A stretch of DNA of 64,000 nucleotides. Source: Phaseolus vulgaris (taxonomy: Eukaryota > Streptophyta > Magnoliopsida > Fabales > Fabaceae). Under the pieces are notes generated by a model. That model worked only from the letters and a program-made list of their open reading frames with translations, was not told the origin of the DNA and made no database searches. Where the stretch lies: contig NC_023755.2 in assembly GCF_000499845.2 (NCBI RefSeq), forward strand, positions 7,136,847-7,200,846, read 5' to 3'. The position numbers and the translations under genes are program-made. This document shows, one piece after another, positions 37,255 to 48,500 of the stretch. Numbering within the stretch: position 1 is the stretch's first letter; each line of letters opens with the position of its first letter.

Positions 37255-38995
37255 TTTATTGAGGTGAGTGAGAGCATTATTCAACGTGGATTTGGATTAT
37301 CATGAATTTTTAGGTTAATCTTGTTTAGTTCGATAGTACATATTTATTAGAGTATTTAATTTATTTTAATCATTGTTTACTTATTTATCATTTTAAGTTC
37401 CGGATAAGTTATTGATAAAGTTTCCCGAGATGTTCTCGACCCACATATTACCTCGATCGGTCATCTTGGTTGTGTACAGTACATTAGCTCCCAAGCTTAA
37501 TAGGCTTGACCTTGAGAGTCTAAGTTTTTTTTAAAGAAATTTTATCTTTTTCTTTGATTGTAACTTGGACGACTAAGATGTTTTGGGTCATCTCACCTAA
37601 TCCCCAAAGCTCGAGGTCGTAGGTCAAAGAATCTCAAGTATGGATTAGCGCTTTAGTTTGATCCCTTACATGATAGCCATTGAGGGGGAGAGCTCAACCT
37701 CTAGGGTTGGGAAGTGTTGAGTAGACGCTTCTGGTAGAGCCAAGAATTTAGCTGATAAACAAGCCAAGAATGATCTCCCTCTTTGGTTGGGTTATGAGTC
37801 AGTTACCTAATATTTTTTTCAAAATATTGATGGTTGTCAACGATAGAGTCTTATGCCACGAGCATCTCATATCAACTGAAAGGTTTGCAATGAGGCATAC
37901 GAGTTCTGATGCAGTTGAGTAAGGTCAACATTAAGGATACATTAAAAACCCATGGTAAACTTGTGGAAAGGATGTCAGACATGGACATTTAAGAATAAGT
38001 AACTATACATATAAAAGAACTCAGATGAGCTACCCTCCCGGTCATGACATACATTGCAAATGGAGACACATCACTTGAGAGAAACTATACCCACCTCGCC
38101 ATCCATTTGAATATGTGACGCTCAAGGCATAAGACTCTATCATCGAGGACCATTGATATTTTGAAAAAATATTGAGTAACCCTAGTATCTACCCATTCAT
38201 AGCCCGCCCGAAGAGAGAGATCACTCTCGACTTGTTCATCGACTAAATATTTGACTATACCAGGAATGTCTATCTAACACTCCCCCACCAAGAGGTTGAG
38301 TTCTACCCCATAATGGCTACTGAGAGATCAAAATCCCTTGAGGATCACCCACCCCAAGATATTGATGCAGTAAAGGAGGATGACATCACTTTCCTTTAGG
38401 TGTACTAGAATTCTATACACCTAGCCACTACTCGGATCAATAAAAAATCAAAGTGTCCTATTAATAAGGACCCACCTTTATTTGTAAATGATGAAATGAA
38501 GGACCCAATCGACACACTCTTTGGCCTCCCAACCGTTAGATCCTTTCAAAACAAAGATCAAGATCACATCGGGCATGAATCATAAAAGGGGATAAACTAA
38601 AACCCTAATCCTTACCTAGGGCTCTTCGGCCTATGATCTCGAGCGAGGGGGCTAGGTTAGATAACCTAGAACTTCTTAGTCGTCTAAGTTACAATCAAAG
38701 AAAAATGTAAAATTTTCTTTCAAAAAGCTTAGACTCTCAAGACCAAGCCTATCGAGCCAGAGAGGCTAATGTATTGTACATGACCAAGACGACCAATCAA
38801 AGTCATACATGGGTCGACACTATCTTGGGAAACTTTGTCAAGAACTTATTGGAACCTAAAATGACAAATAAGTAAAGAATTATTAAAATCGATTATATGC
38901 TCTAATCAATTTGTATTATTATACTAAACAAGATTAACCTAAAAAGTCGCGGTAATCCAGGATCACTTTCAATAGTGTCCTCACTCACTTGTATA
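37255..38995. repeat. Long inverted repeat of LTR-like sequence
   Basis: Left arm about 37255-37900 and right arm about 38090-38995 are inverted copies. Examples: 'aggttaatcttgtttag' (37311) against 'ctaaacaagattaacct' (38924); 'tctttgattgtaactt..gacgactaag' (37550) against its complement (38675); 'atagagtcttatgcc' (37843) against 'ggcataagactctat' (38126). The right arm has an extra ~290 bp (about 38320-38610) missing from the left. Identity looks around 70-80% by eye. The arms are probably two LTRs of one retrotransposon family inserted in opposite orientation. Confidence 0.8.
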
Positions 38996-38998
38996 GAT

Positions 38999-39939
38999 TC
39001 AAACCTGCTTTTGGTTTGTGGTATGGTATTTGAGTCTCCATGATCAAGTATAAAATCATTGAGACCATTAATTCTCATAAAAAAATGTTAATTATCATAT
39101 TTTAAAGAATGTTAATTATGATCGTCGAAACCATAAAGAATTTATAAGGATTGTGCACCTCAAACCTTGACCTTCAATCAACAAATCCAAATCTTTTGAT
39201 CTAAGCCTCGAGTCTAAATTCAAAAAACCCAGCATAAGACCAAAGTTTATAGGCAAGTGTGAAGAATATGGAAAACACTTGCAAAATGAACACAACCGCT
39301 TATACTCCATTACATTCAAGGTAACAATCGCTTTTGTTAATTACTTCTATATCATTTGTTGACTCTAGTTATGTGCAATTTATTATATCGCAGTGTTTCC
39401 AGTGGAGACTAAAACCAAAGTGCTAGAGGCATGATCACTCCAAAATATGAAGGCACTAACTTCATAATGAATGATAACCATAACTCGGAATGGGAGTCAT
39501 ATATCTTTGAAGTTGAGCCATATAGTTGGGTTGAAGTTGTGAATTTTAGAAAACATCCAAGGAAAAGTACCCCTTAGAGGCTTGTCTTCATTTTCACTTT
39601 GTATTTTCTTCATTCTTGTCATATTTGTTTTTAATTTTCCCCTTTTGAAGAATAATATTGCATTAGAGAAGTCTTATAAAATTAATGGTGTGTCTTTGCT
39701 TAATAGCTTAATGTTTTATGATAGTCAAGTTATGATTGGTTTTTAATTTGAAAAATTGTTTCTAGTTTTCAAAATAGGTTTAAAAGTTATTATAGATGTT
39801 GGACGAGAGATTGATCAGTAAGCGCTGGAAAGTTATTTTAGAGGACAATTTTCAAAATCGAGGAGTGAGAATAGAGTCAAACCTTCTCTTGGTTTGTGGT
39901 ATGGTATTTGAGTCCCCCATGATCAAGTATAAAATCATT
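38999..39939 (+). repeat. ~62-bp direct repeat pair flanking 0.8 kb
   Basis: 'ggtttgtggtatggtatttgagtc..catgatcaagtataaaatcatt' occurs at 38999-39060 and again at 39877-39939, nearly identical. The first copy begins where the right arm of the long inverted repeat ends. The intervening DNA is non-coding. Confidence 0.8.
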
Positions 39940-41860
39940 CTTATGTATTTACATGATAATTTTAAGCTCTTCAGATAGTTGGTTTATGACAATTTGCATT
40001 ATGCTAACTTGTTGGTCTGTTGCTTTCAGATTGTTGCTTGCAAGGTAAAAGCCTATTTAAAACTGCATCAACTTAAGGATGATGAATTCAGTCTCTTAAA
40101 CATCTAGTTGGAAGTTCTTTGGTATGGTTAGTGAAGCCTATGTTCCTTTTGTGTCTACTAAAGTTGAGATGGCCTTGAGGAGGTAAACACTAAACACCTT
40201 AAAGTTGAAATCCAAAGCTAAATAACACTTTTTGAGTCAGGAATAAATGATTGATTATTGCAGGTTTGAGAATGTTGTTGTGGCAGTTGAAAATGATAGC
40301 ACGTTGGATTACAATATGTTGAAGTTGGTCAGATTGTAGATGTTGTGAAAATGGTTGCAAGAGCTTGTTCAAATGGCATTGATCTTTGCATCTCTGGCAA
40401 GTTTTCTTAAGCTTGTTCTAAATTTGATCATTTTAGCTATAGTATAATAACATTAACTTCAAGTTTAATTATTTATAGTTTAAGTTTTACCAAGTAAGAG
40501 GGTTTTGAGAAGGCAATGGCTACAATTATACCAAGTTTAAACAAAAGTAAGTGAGAAAAGCTTGAGCTGGAATGAGGAATTGAAGTCATGATATTAAACA
40601 CCATGTGTGTGAAATTTTAAGAAGGTAAACCGATTTAGTGTGTACATAACTAAAATTAGACAAGACGAAGACTTCAAGGTTAATGACTATGAACTAGGTG
40701 CTGCTCATTTTGTAAATGGCTATCCTAAAATCCAACTTAGTTGTTAGCCTTGAGACCACAATTTCCAAAATAGAAACATTGAAATGGCTACCATAATCAT
40801 TTTAACTTATATTCTTTGAACATCTTTAAGATTACATATTTACTTTCTCCCTTGTAGTTTTTTTGTTGCATGTAAATTATTTGTATAGTTTCTTGTTGCA
40901 TGTAAATTATTTGTATCATCTCTTTGTTGCTAGCAATTTGAAAATGGGGATATTATTACTTTTATTATTCATTATTTTGATGTCTGTAGGTTATGCATAT
41001 GTGATCAACTATGGAATGATGTTTGATTGTGGCCCCAAGTTAGAATACATGGCCATCAAAAAAATTAAGGTATCACTATCCAATGTATTTCATTGTAAAT
41101 TTATTATAGATATATACAATAAAGTACTATATTATAGGATTTATTTCCTTATTAAATTCTTCTTCTTACATACCTTTTAAAACAAATTATTTTCCTTTAA
41201 TAGATTATTGACTAAAAGTTACGTGACCTATTAATATTTGCTTATATAACACACTGAACAGAGGATACTAGTCTTGAACATATAGGATTGAGGTAATTTG
41301 TAGTTTCGTATACTTTGACATGACATATAAATTTTGATATAATTCTTAACTTCAAATTATATATTATTTATTTCAGGCACTAGATGTTGGAAGTGGTGCT
41401 CCATCACCTAATCAAATAAAGTATTTGAAGCAAAACTGATTAAGGAAGATGGGAAAACAAAACTGAAGCAAAATCAATTAGGGATGAACATGTTGTAATA
41501 GTCTTAATGTTATGATGATATTTAAAAATATTTTGTGTGTCTTCTTTACTTTTGAACAATTATGTATCAACTTGTTCTCTCAATGAATGAATGAAGTCAT
41601 CTTTTGATTATAAATTTGTTTATATTATTCAATTATTAATATTTATAAAGTTTAATTATATTATAAAATTAGTTCATGTTATGATTTAATTATATTATGA
41701 AATTTAATTATTTACTAAAATTTAATTATAATATGAAATTAAATTATAATATAATATAAAATTAAATTATATTATGAAATTAAATTATAAAACATAATTG
41801 AATAAATTATTAAAAATTATAGAAATAAAATTATATATTTAATACTCGAATTACAACAGT
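39940..41860 (+). mobile_element. Probable interior of a second, degraded CACTA element
   Basis: This stretch leads into the CACTA terminus at 42177. It shows intron/exon-like patches (for example around 40265-40400 and 41377-41440) but no domain I recognise. It may be a non-autonomous element, possibly with captured host sequence. The left end was not found, so its extent is uncertain. Confidence 0.35.
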
Positions 41861-42177
41861 TGTAATGATTATTATAAATGTCATACTATTTTGTATTAAG
41901 TGGAGTTTAAAATTGTCGTTATTTACACTGAAATTGCTTACCTATTTTCAAAATTATGACATTTATAATTGACATAAAATACACGCTCAAAACTGCCACT
42001 TTATACAAGGTATTATATGACGTCTACTACAACAGTTCATAATTGACCGCCACATTATATTTTGTGGTAGCCAAATTTGTGGCGGTACGCGGTATCGCCA
42101 CACACGTATATTGTGGCGATTAGAACTGCCACGATATACAAAAATAATTGTCACCACATACATGTTTTTTTGTAGTG
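41860..42177 (+). mobile_element. CACTA transposon 3' end with subterminal repeats
   Basis: The terminus is ...CATGTTTTTTTGTAGTG; its complement CACTACAAAAAAACATG is a standard plant CACTA end. The preceding 200 bp carries GTGGCG/CGCCAC motifs in both orientations (for example 'gtggcggtacgcggtatcgccac' near 42080), as expected for subterminal repeats. It is a different family from the CACTAGTAGA element at 9274. Confidence 0.75.
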
Positions 42178-42204
42178 TTTATTGAGAATCTAGAATCGTT
42201 TTCT

Positions 42205-42905
42205 TATGCTTTGTTTAGATTAGAGAGTGAAAATGAGGGAGTGGATTTAAGATGATTTGAAGAGAAAGTATAAAGAAAGTTAGGATGTTTGGATTAAGGT
42301 AAATAGAATGGAAAGTGTGAGGAAATTTTATGAAAGTTTGTGAGTGATGTGATGGATGTGATTGAAATTGTATTTTTTTTTAATTGATAAAAATATAACT
42401 TTACATATTTGCCCTTACATTTAAAAATTGTTAAAAAATTAATTTAATTTATTTATTTATAAATTATAATTATTTTTATTTAAAATATTATTAAATATTT
42501 ATAATTATAAATATTTGATAAAAACTTATTTTTATATTAAATAAAATTATTATTTTTATTTTTAATTTTTTTAATTAATATAATTATTATATAAATTTAT
42601 TTCTTTATTATTAAAAATTATTAATTATGTTATTTTAGAAGAATTATTTTTTTATAATCTTAATTATATTTTTATATTTAAATTATAATTCTATTTTAAA
42701 TATTAAAATAATATTTTATTTAAAATAAAAAGGGTAAAATAGTAAATTATAATTATATATATATTCAACTTTCTTCGCAACTCGGCGAAGAAAGTTTAGA
42801 GTGTGGATTTTTTTGGGGTTTCGTACCTTTTTTACATTGATTTTCGGGCTTTCCTTTTGTGCAGTGAAACTTCGCTTTTCCTTGCCCAGAAACAAACAGG
42901 GTCTT
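42205..42905 (+). mobile_element. MITE-like repeat
   Basis: Begins 'gctttgtttagattagagagtg', with the same motif order as the inverted copy at 30850-31032. It passes through very AT-rich DNA (42370-42760) and may end at 'aaacaaacagggtctta' (about 42891-42907), whose complement (taagaccctgtttgttt) loosely mirrors the left end. No target duplication was verified. Confidence 0.45.
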
Positions 42906-43495
42906 AAGGAAGGATCTTTGAAGGAGAACTACGAGAATATTACTTTCATGTTTGACCTTAGGAACAAGAAGACAATCGATTTAGCTAAATATATTCTATG
43001 TACCAAAAGCAAAAGACTACAGGCCTTATTTATATATGCCTAAATACCTTGCACCTAATGACATAAAGGATGTGGGACTAAGAAGCTTCAAAAGTGATGT
43101 CCAAGTCTCCCACTTCGACGCCTCAAGTTAGCCTATTTTTGGTTTCTCCTATGTGATGTGAGACTTTCATGCTTCAAGTCTTCTTCTCCACGTCTTGGTT
43201 GAATTTCATCTGAGTTTTCTAGGATTTTTGGTTGATTTTTCAAGCCCAAATTATGCCCCAAAACAAATCCACTTATGTCCCTACAAAATACAAAGAAGAA
43301 AGTACAACTTATATAATTTGTTCAAGACTAAGAAAAGAAAGAAGAAAATCCCACTGTCTACTCTTTAAATGTAGAGTCTTCTTTCTTGAATCTTTATCTT
43401 CTTATTCTTTAAAAATTCATCTTCTTCTATCCTCTTAGCCAAATATTTTTTGGTTGAATGATTTTCATCACTCATCTTTTTGATAAATATACAAT
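42906..43495. other. Spacer
   Basis: No gene or bordered element is seen. 43040-43200 has non-coding phrases reminiscent of retroelement UTRs ('ggatgtgggactaag'), without structure that can be defended. Confidence 0.35.
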
Positions 43496-44688
43496 TGATG
43501 AGCATATATTTATTCACACACAATAGCCTTAATCATAGATTATTGGACTATAATAATAAATAAATCCATTGTTTTAATTAATATTCTTATAATTGGGTTT
43601 ATTTGGGCCTTAACTATTATTATTGTTAATTTTGTGTTTTTAGAGTAAATTATCCGGAGGAAGCATCTACCTTTGTGAATGGGCCAAATATGCAAAAGTC
43701 CAAGTTGCTTCTTGAACCAAAACAGAAAAAATATTCTGAGGAGAAGAAAGAGAAAATAAAAGCTACAAGATTCCAGAAACAGAATTGGAAGCAAATCTTC
43801 TGCAAAATAAAAAGAATTATGGAAAGTGGAAACTGTTTACAAAATCTAAATTGCAATATTTTCCCAAGATCCTTGGAGCAGAAAAGCCTATAAAAGGACA
43901 CAAGCATCAAGGAGAAAAAGAGGGAGCTTCATAGGGTTTTCTTAGTTTATTTTTTTCTTTGTAATTCTTTTGTTTTGCCTTTGCATGGAAGGCTAAACCA
44001 TTTTGGTTGATTCCTCTGTAATTTCCCATTTAGCTCTGAGGTTTCGTTCAATAAAAGTTTCTATTTTTAATTCTCTATAGCAGTTGTTTTTATTGTCTAA
44101 TCTCCTGGAAAACTAGTTTTTGTGAGACGTTGTACTTGAACGCATGATTGAGAGTCTTCCTTATCTTAAACTTTGGTTTCTTAGTTAGTTCGCATCGTTC
44201 TAATTAATTTCTTGGGCGCATGATTCAAGAGAGAGGAGGTAAGCATTCCCATGGAGTATACGCATGGAACAAAGTGTGTATTGATTAAACTAGTAGACGC
44301 ATGCTTTACTGGTGAGTTTCAGTTGAATCAGATCGGCGCATGTTCAATCTGGTTTAGCTCTGTTGGAGGATTGAGAAAAGATTAATCCTTAGAGAACCTG
44401 TGAAGAATTCAATGGTGGAAGAACTTGGGATCAACCGCTTTTTATTTGCTATTTTAATCTCTTTTATATTTTATGCACAACTATCTCAAACCCCCTTTTT
44501 CTCTTTATTGTTATTGCTAACTTTTATTGCTTGCAGATAGATTCTAAACCGTGATCAGCTAATTTTACTATTGGATTCGTTGGGAGACGACTTGGGGACA
44601 TTTGTCCACGATTATACTATAATCTCTCTAGTGTTAGACAAGTCTACGCTAGAATCATATTAATTTGACAGCAAAACGACAGCTATCA
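43496..44688 (+). mobile_element. Solo LTR (probably gypsy) with 5-bp target duplication
   Basis: Begins TGATGAGC and ends GACAGCTATCA, giving TGAT..ATCA ends. It is flanked by a perfect duplication ACAAT (43491-43495 and 44689-44693). Inside are a TATA-like 'tataaaagg' near 43891 and a leader rich in 'aataaaag' (about 44051). A 3' portion with 'attcgttgggagacgac' near 44575 is typical of legume gypsy LTRs as I remember them. No pol or gag is present, so it is a solo LTR of a different family from the Copia ones. Confidence 0.85.
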
Positions 44689-44693
44689 ACAAT

Positions 44694-45565
44694 CCTTAAC
44701 TAAACACAAAAAATAATTAATTTAAGAACAAAATTAGGAAATTTGATGATGAACATCATTTTAATGTTTATCAACAACCTTGAATTGGAAATAAAATAAT
44801 TATGATATGAATCTTTCTCTTGATTCGAGTGTGTTTTACCTTAATGGATATTGATGATAATGAATGATCCCATGATATCAACTAAAGTAAGATAATATCT
44901 TCATTTATACTTTATTTTTTAAATAATTAATGTAAAGGTATTAAATGTCATTTTCATTTTTATATCATAATTCCAAATATAATAACTTGCTTATATTTTT
45001 GAAACCTTAATATACTTAAAATATAGTTTCACTTGATTGTGAGGTTTAAACTCCAAAGGAAATGACCAATTTAGCTTGTTATTGGTGCCATTTGTTGCCA
45101 AATTAAAAAAAAAAACTATTTATAGGTTTGAAACTTTAAAGAATATGTTTTTCTTATAATGTTGATAGTTTTTTAGAAATATTTGGTTGTACTTGTTATC
45201 AAAAACTCATTGTTTTTCATTATATCCCCAATTGTATTACAATATACATATATTTGATATGTTTTCTATTTTTTTTATTTAACTATGATATTTTTAAAAG
45301 AACATATTTTTTTACTTGATTTCTTTATAATTGTTTGGAAGAAAGGGAGAAAATATATTTTATTTATTTATTTTTACTAATAAAAAAATGGAAAAGAAGG
45401 AATAAGTTGAAATGGGATCCATCACACAACCCACCCTCAAGTGGAAGAGTGGAAGGAATTTATTTGTTACGTTAAGAACGTGTGTCCAAACTCCAACCCA
45501 AAGGGGACTTAGAAGAAGCACAACACAAAACGCGAGAGAGAAAAGAAAACACATCGAATTGAAAG
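44694..45565. promoter_or_regulatory. Upstream region of the ILP1-like gene
   Basis: AT-rich spacer becoming less so after 45400; the last ~100 bp is probably the 5' UTR. No specific regulatory motif could be supported. Confidence 0.4.
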
Positions 45566-48500
45566 ATGAACGAAGATGGCGTAACCTCTGCCAATCCCAA
45601 TCTCTCTCTTCCCAAACCACCCTCTTCTCCTCCCACACCTGCTGCAAGGTCTCTCTCTAGGGTTTCTCACTCTACCTCCTCCTTTTATTTGCATAATTAT
45701 TCTTCACCATAACTTCATTTACCACTCTCCATTTTCTAGGGTTTTGCCTTTTCCTTTCAATTTTCCCTAATATTCCTTCTTTTCTTCCTCTCAGCTCTGC
45801 AGGGGCCTCGTCGCCGGCGTTTCCGGCCAACGGGGATGCTCGCCGCCGCCACAAATCCAGTGCGGATTCGGGCGAGGTTGTCGGTTCGGTGCTGCAACGC
45901 TCTTCGGTTCCCTCCTGCCGGCCCTGGGAGCGCGGCGATTTGCTTCGCCGCCTTTCGACCTTCAAGCTCGTCGGGAAATTGCCCAAGGTTGGCTTCGATA
46001 CGGTTGAATTGCGATGGAAGCGATTAGGTTGAGATAATTGGGGGCGGGGGGGTAATTGAACTGATGTTTGTTTTTTTTTTTTCATTTTGCAGGTTTCTGG
46101 GTCGTTGGCTTGTGCGAAGAGAGGATGGGTGAATGTGGGTGTTGCTAAGATTGAGTGTGAGATATGTCGTGCTCAGTTAGATTTTGCTGTGCCTTCAGCC
46201 TCATCTTTTGAAGGTGAGTCTATAATTGTAATGGATGTAGTTTTTTGTTTGTTTGTTTTTTAATGATGTGAGATGGGGATTGTTGATTCTGCTAGATTTC
46301 CAACTTAAAGCTCTGTTCAAAGTGTATGTAGATTATTGTATGTGTTTTTCCTGGATTTCGCCAGGTGGTGAAGTTTTTGTGTAAGTTTTGTAGGAAATGT
46401 GATGCAATTTATGTATGCTTATTTTGTGTCTGGGGGTGGGGTGATTTCGGCAGCTAGTCGCAGTGAATTATTTTTGGTTGTTGGCTCAAGTGTGGCTTAT
46501 CTCTTCCAAAAGTTAATTTTCCATTATAACTGATAATGCTTAATTTGCATAACTACATGGAAGAGTTCACAATAATTTATCAATTTTTTATTTTTCTCAG
46601 AGAAGTTACTTAGAGATATTTGAATGGAAAAATGCTGATTCATAATGACACATAATAAAGGGTTCTCTATTCAAATATAATACCAATGAGAAAGAGGAAA
46701 GCCCAATTTTTTTTTTGCTTGGTTCTTTTGAACAAAAGGTGAATGTGATTTATTTGTACCTCTCGCTTAATGAATGAGAGAACGGATCACTAGATATGTG
46801 GTTTAAATAGAGCTTGTAAAGCTTGGACAATCCTTACCTTTCAATTTGATTTTGTAAGGTTGAAAGCCCGAAACCCAAATTCTAGGACTTCTATGGGGTT
46901 GCAGGGTTATATGGAAGTTTGTTGGACATTAGAACTTCCACTAGATAAATTGTATTAGAGATTGTTATTTTACCATTTTTGTGTTAGAGTAGGATATAGA
47001 TGTATTTGCACTGTGTAGTTTGAATCTTTTTGTTGTGTCAATTGTAATTAATATTCAATAAACTAATCTCGTACTTCCTTTTTTTTAATCTTCTGGGTTA
47101 TACAAAACAAGCACTTTTATACCACTTGATTCAATGCTTCTTTCTGAGCCTTGCTTATTGTTTCTCCTTTATTTGATGAAGCTGATGGCTCCAGTGAAGA
47201 GTTTTCTGAACAGCTTGATAGAGGCCACAAAGTCACCTGTCCTTGGAGAGGCAATAGCTGTCCAGAAAGCTTGGTGCAGTTTCCTCCTACTTCACCTTCA
47301 GCTCTAATTGGAGGTTTTAAGGATAGGTGTGATGGACTCTTGCAGTTTTATTCCCTCCCAATTGTATCTTCATCTGCAATTGAGCTTATGCGGGTTACAC
47401 ATAGCCCTCAAATTGATCGCTTACTTGCTCAATTGCAAATTCAGACAGCTGGAGAATTGGGCTGTAAAGCAGAAAATACATCTGGAACAGGCTTAACTGG
47501 CGAACAGGCCTGTCACCCATATTCTTATGTAAGAATTTTTTTAAGATATGTTGTTTTGTCTTAATTATTTATTGAAGTGTATTTTATGCCAATTTGTCCA
47601 ATTTTGTTTATTTGTGCATCCTTTTATTAATTTTCCTATTCAATAGGCTCAGAAGCTCATAAGTCTTTGTGGATGGGAGCCACGATGGCTTCCTAACGTA
47701 CTTGACTGTGAAGAACAATCAGCTGAATCTGCAAAAAATGGGTATAGCTCTGGTCCAGCCAAAGGCTCTGCACCAGATCCTGCTCCAAGCAAGAAGGAGT
47801 TTTCAACTTCTTCAAGGAAAGATACTGGGGATAATGATGTACTGGGTTCAGAGTTTAATTGTGAGTCTAGATCACCTTTGTTAGATTGTAGTTTATGTGG
47901 GGCTACAGTTAGAGTATGGGATTTCTTGACAGCTCCACGACCAGTTCATTTGGCTCCCTGTGGGATTGATACTCCTCAAACAAGCAAGAAAATAGCATCA
48001 ACTCGAGGAATAAGTGCAGCCAGTGGTATCAATGAATGGGCTGCTGCTGATGGTGTTGAAAAAGAGAGGACTGGAGACCGTGATGAGGCTACAACATCTG
48101 ATAAAAGACAACTTGTATCAAATAAAAGTTTAGACTTAAGTCTTAGGATGTCTAGTGGGCCATCCTGTTCACCAATAAACTTGACGTCAACCTCAGGTCA
48201 TGTGCAAGATGCTGGAGAAGGAAAATATCTAATGATTGGACGGCCTTCTGGAAGTGAGGCAGGTGACCAGACAGCTTCTTATGAATCACAAGGCCCCAAT
48301 GCTCGCAAACGCAAGTTGGATGATGGTGGAACCACTGCCGACAGGCCACATCTAAATGTGCAACAGGTGGACAGTGTTGAAAGAACTGTAACTGACCGTG
48401 ATAATAATGAAGTCATTGGTAGTCAACAGTATTCTGCTGGCCCTTCAAAGCGTGTCCGTGATACTAATCTATTGGAAACATTCCAGTTTCCATTAAGAAA

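Noticed and set aside
40863..41180. Hydrophobic open frame as a membrane protein
   Set aside because: Low-complexity AT-rich coding without a family; lies inside the presumed CACTA remnant.
45360..46085. Minus-strand open frames overlapping ILP1 exons 1-2
   Set aside because: Antisense shadows of a well-supported spliced plus-strand gene; no domain is recognisable.
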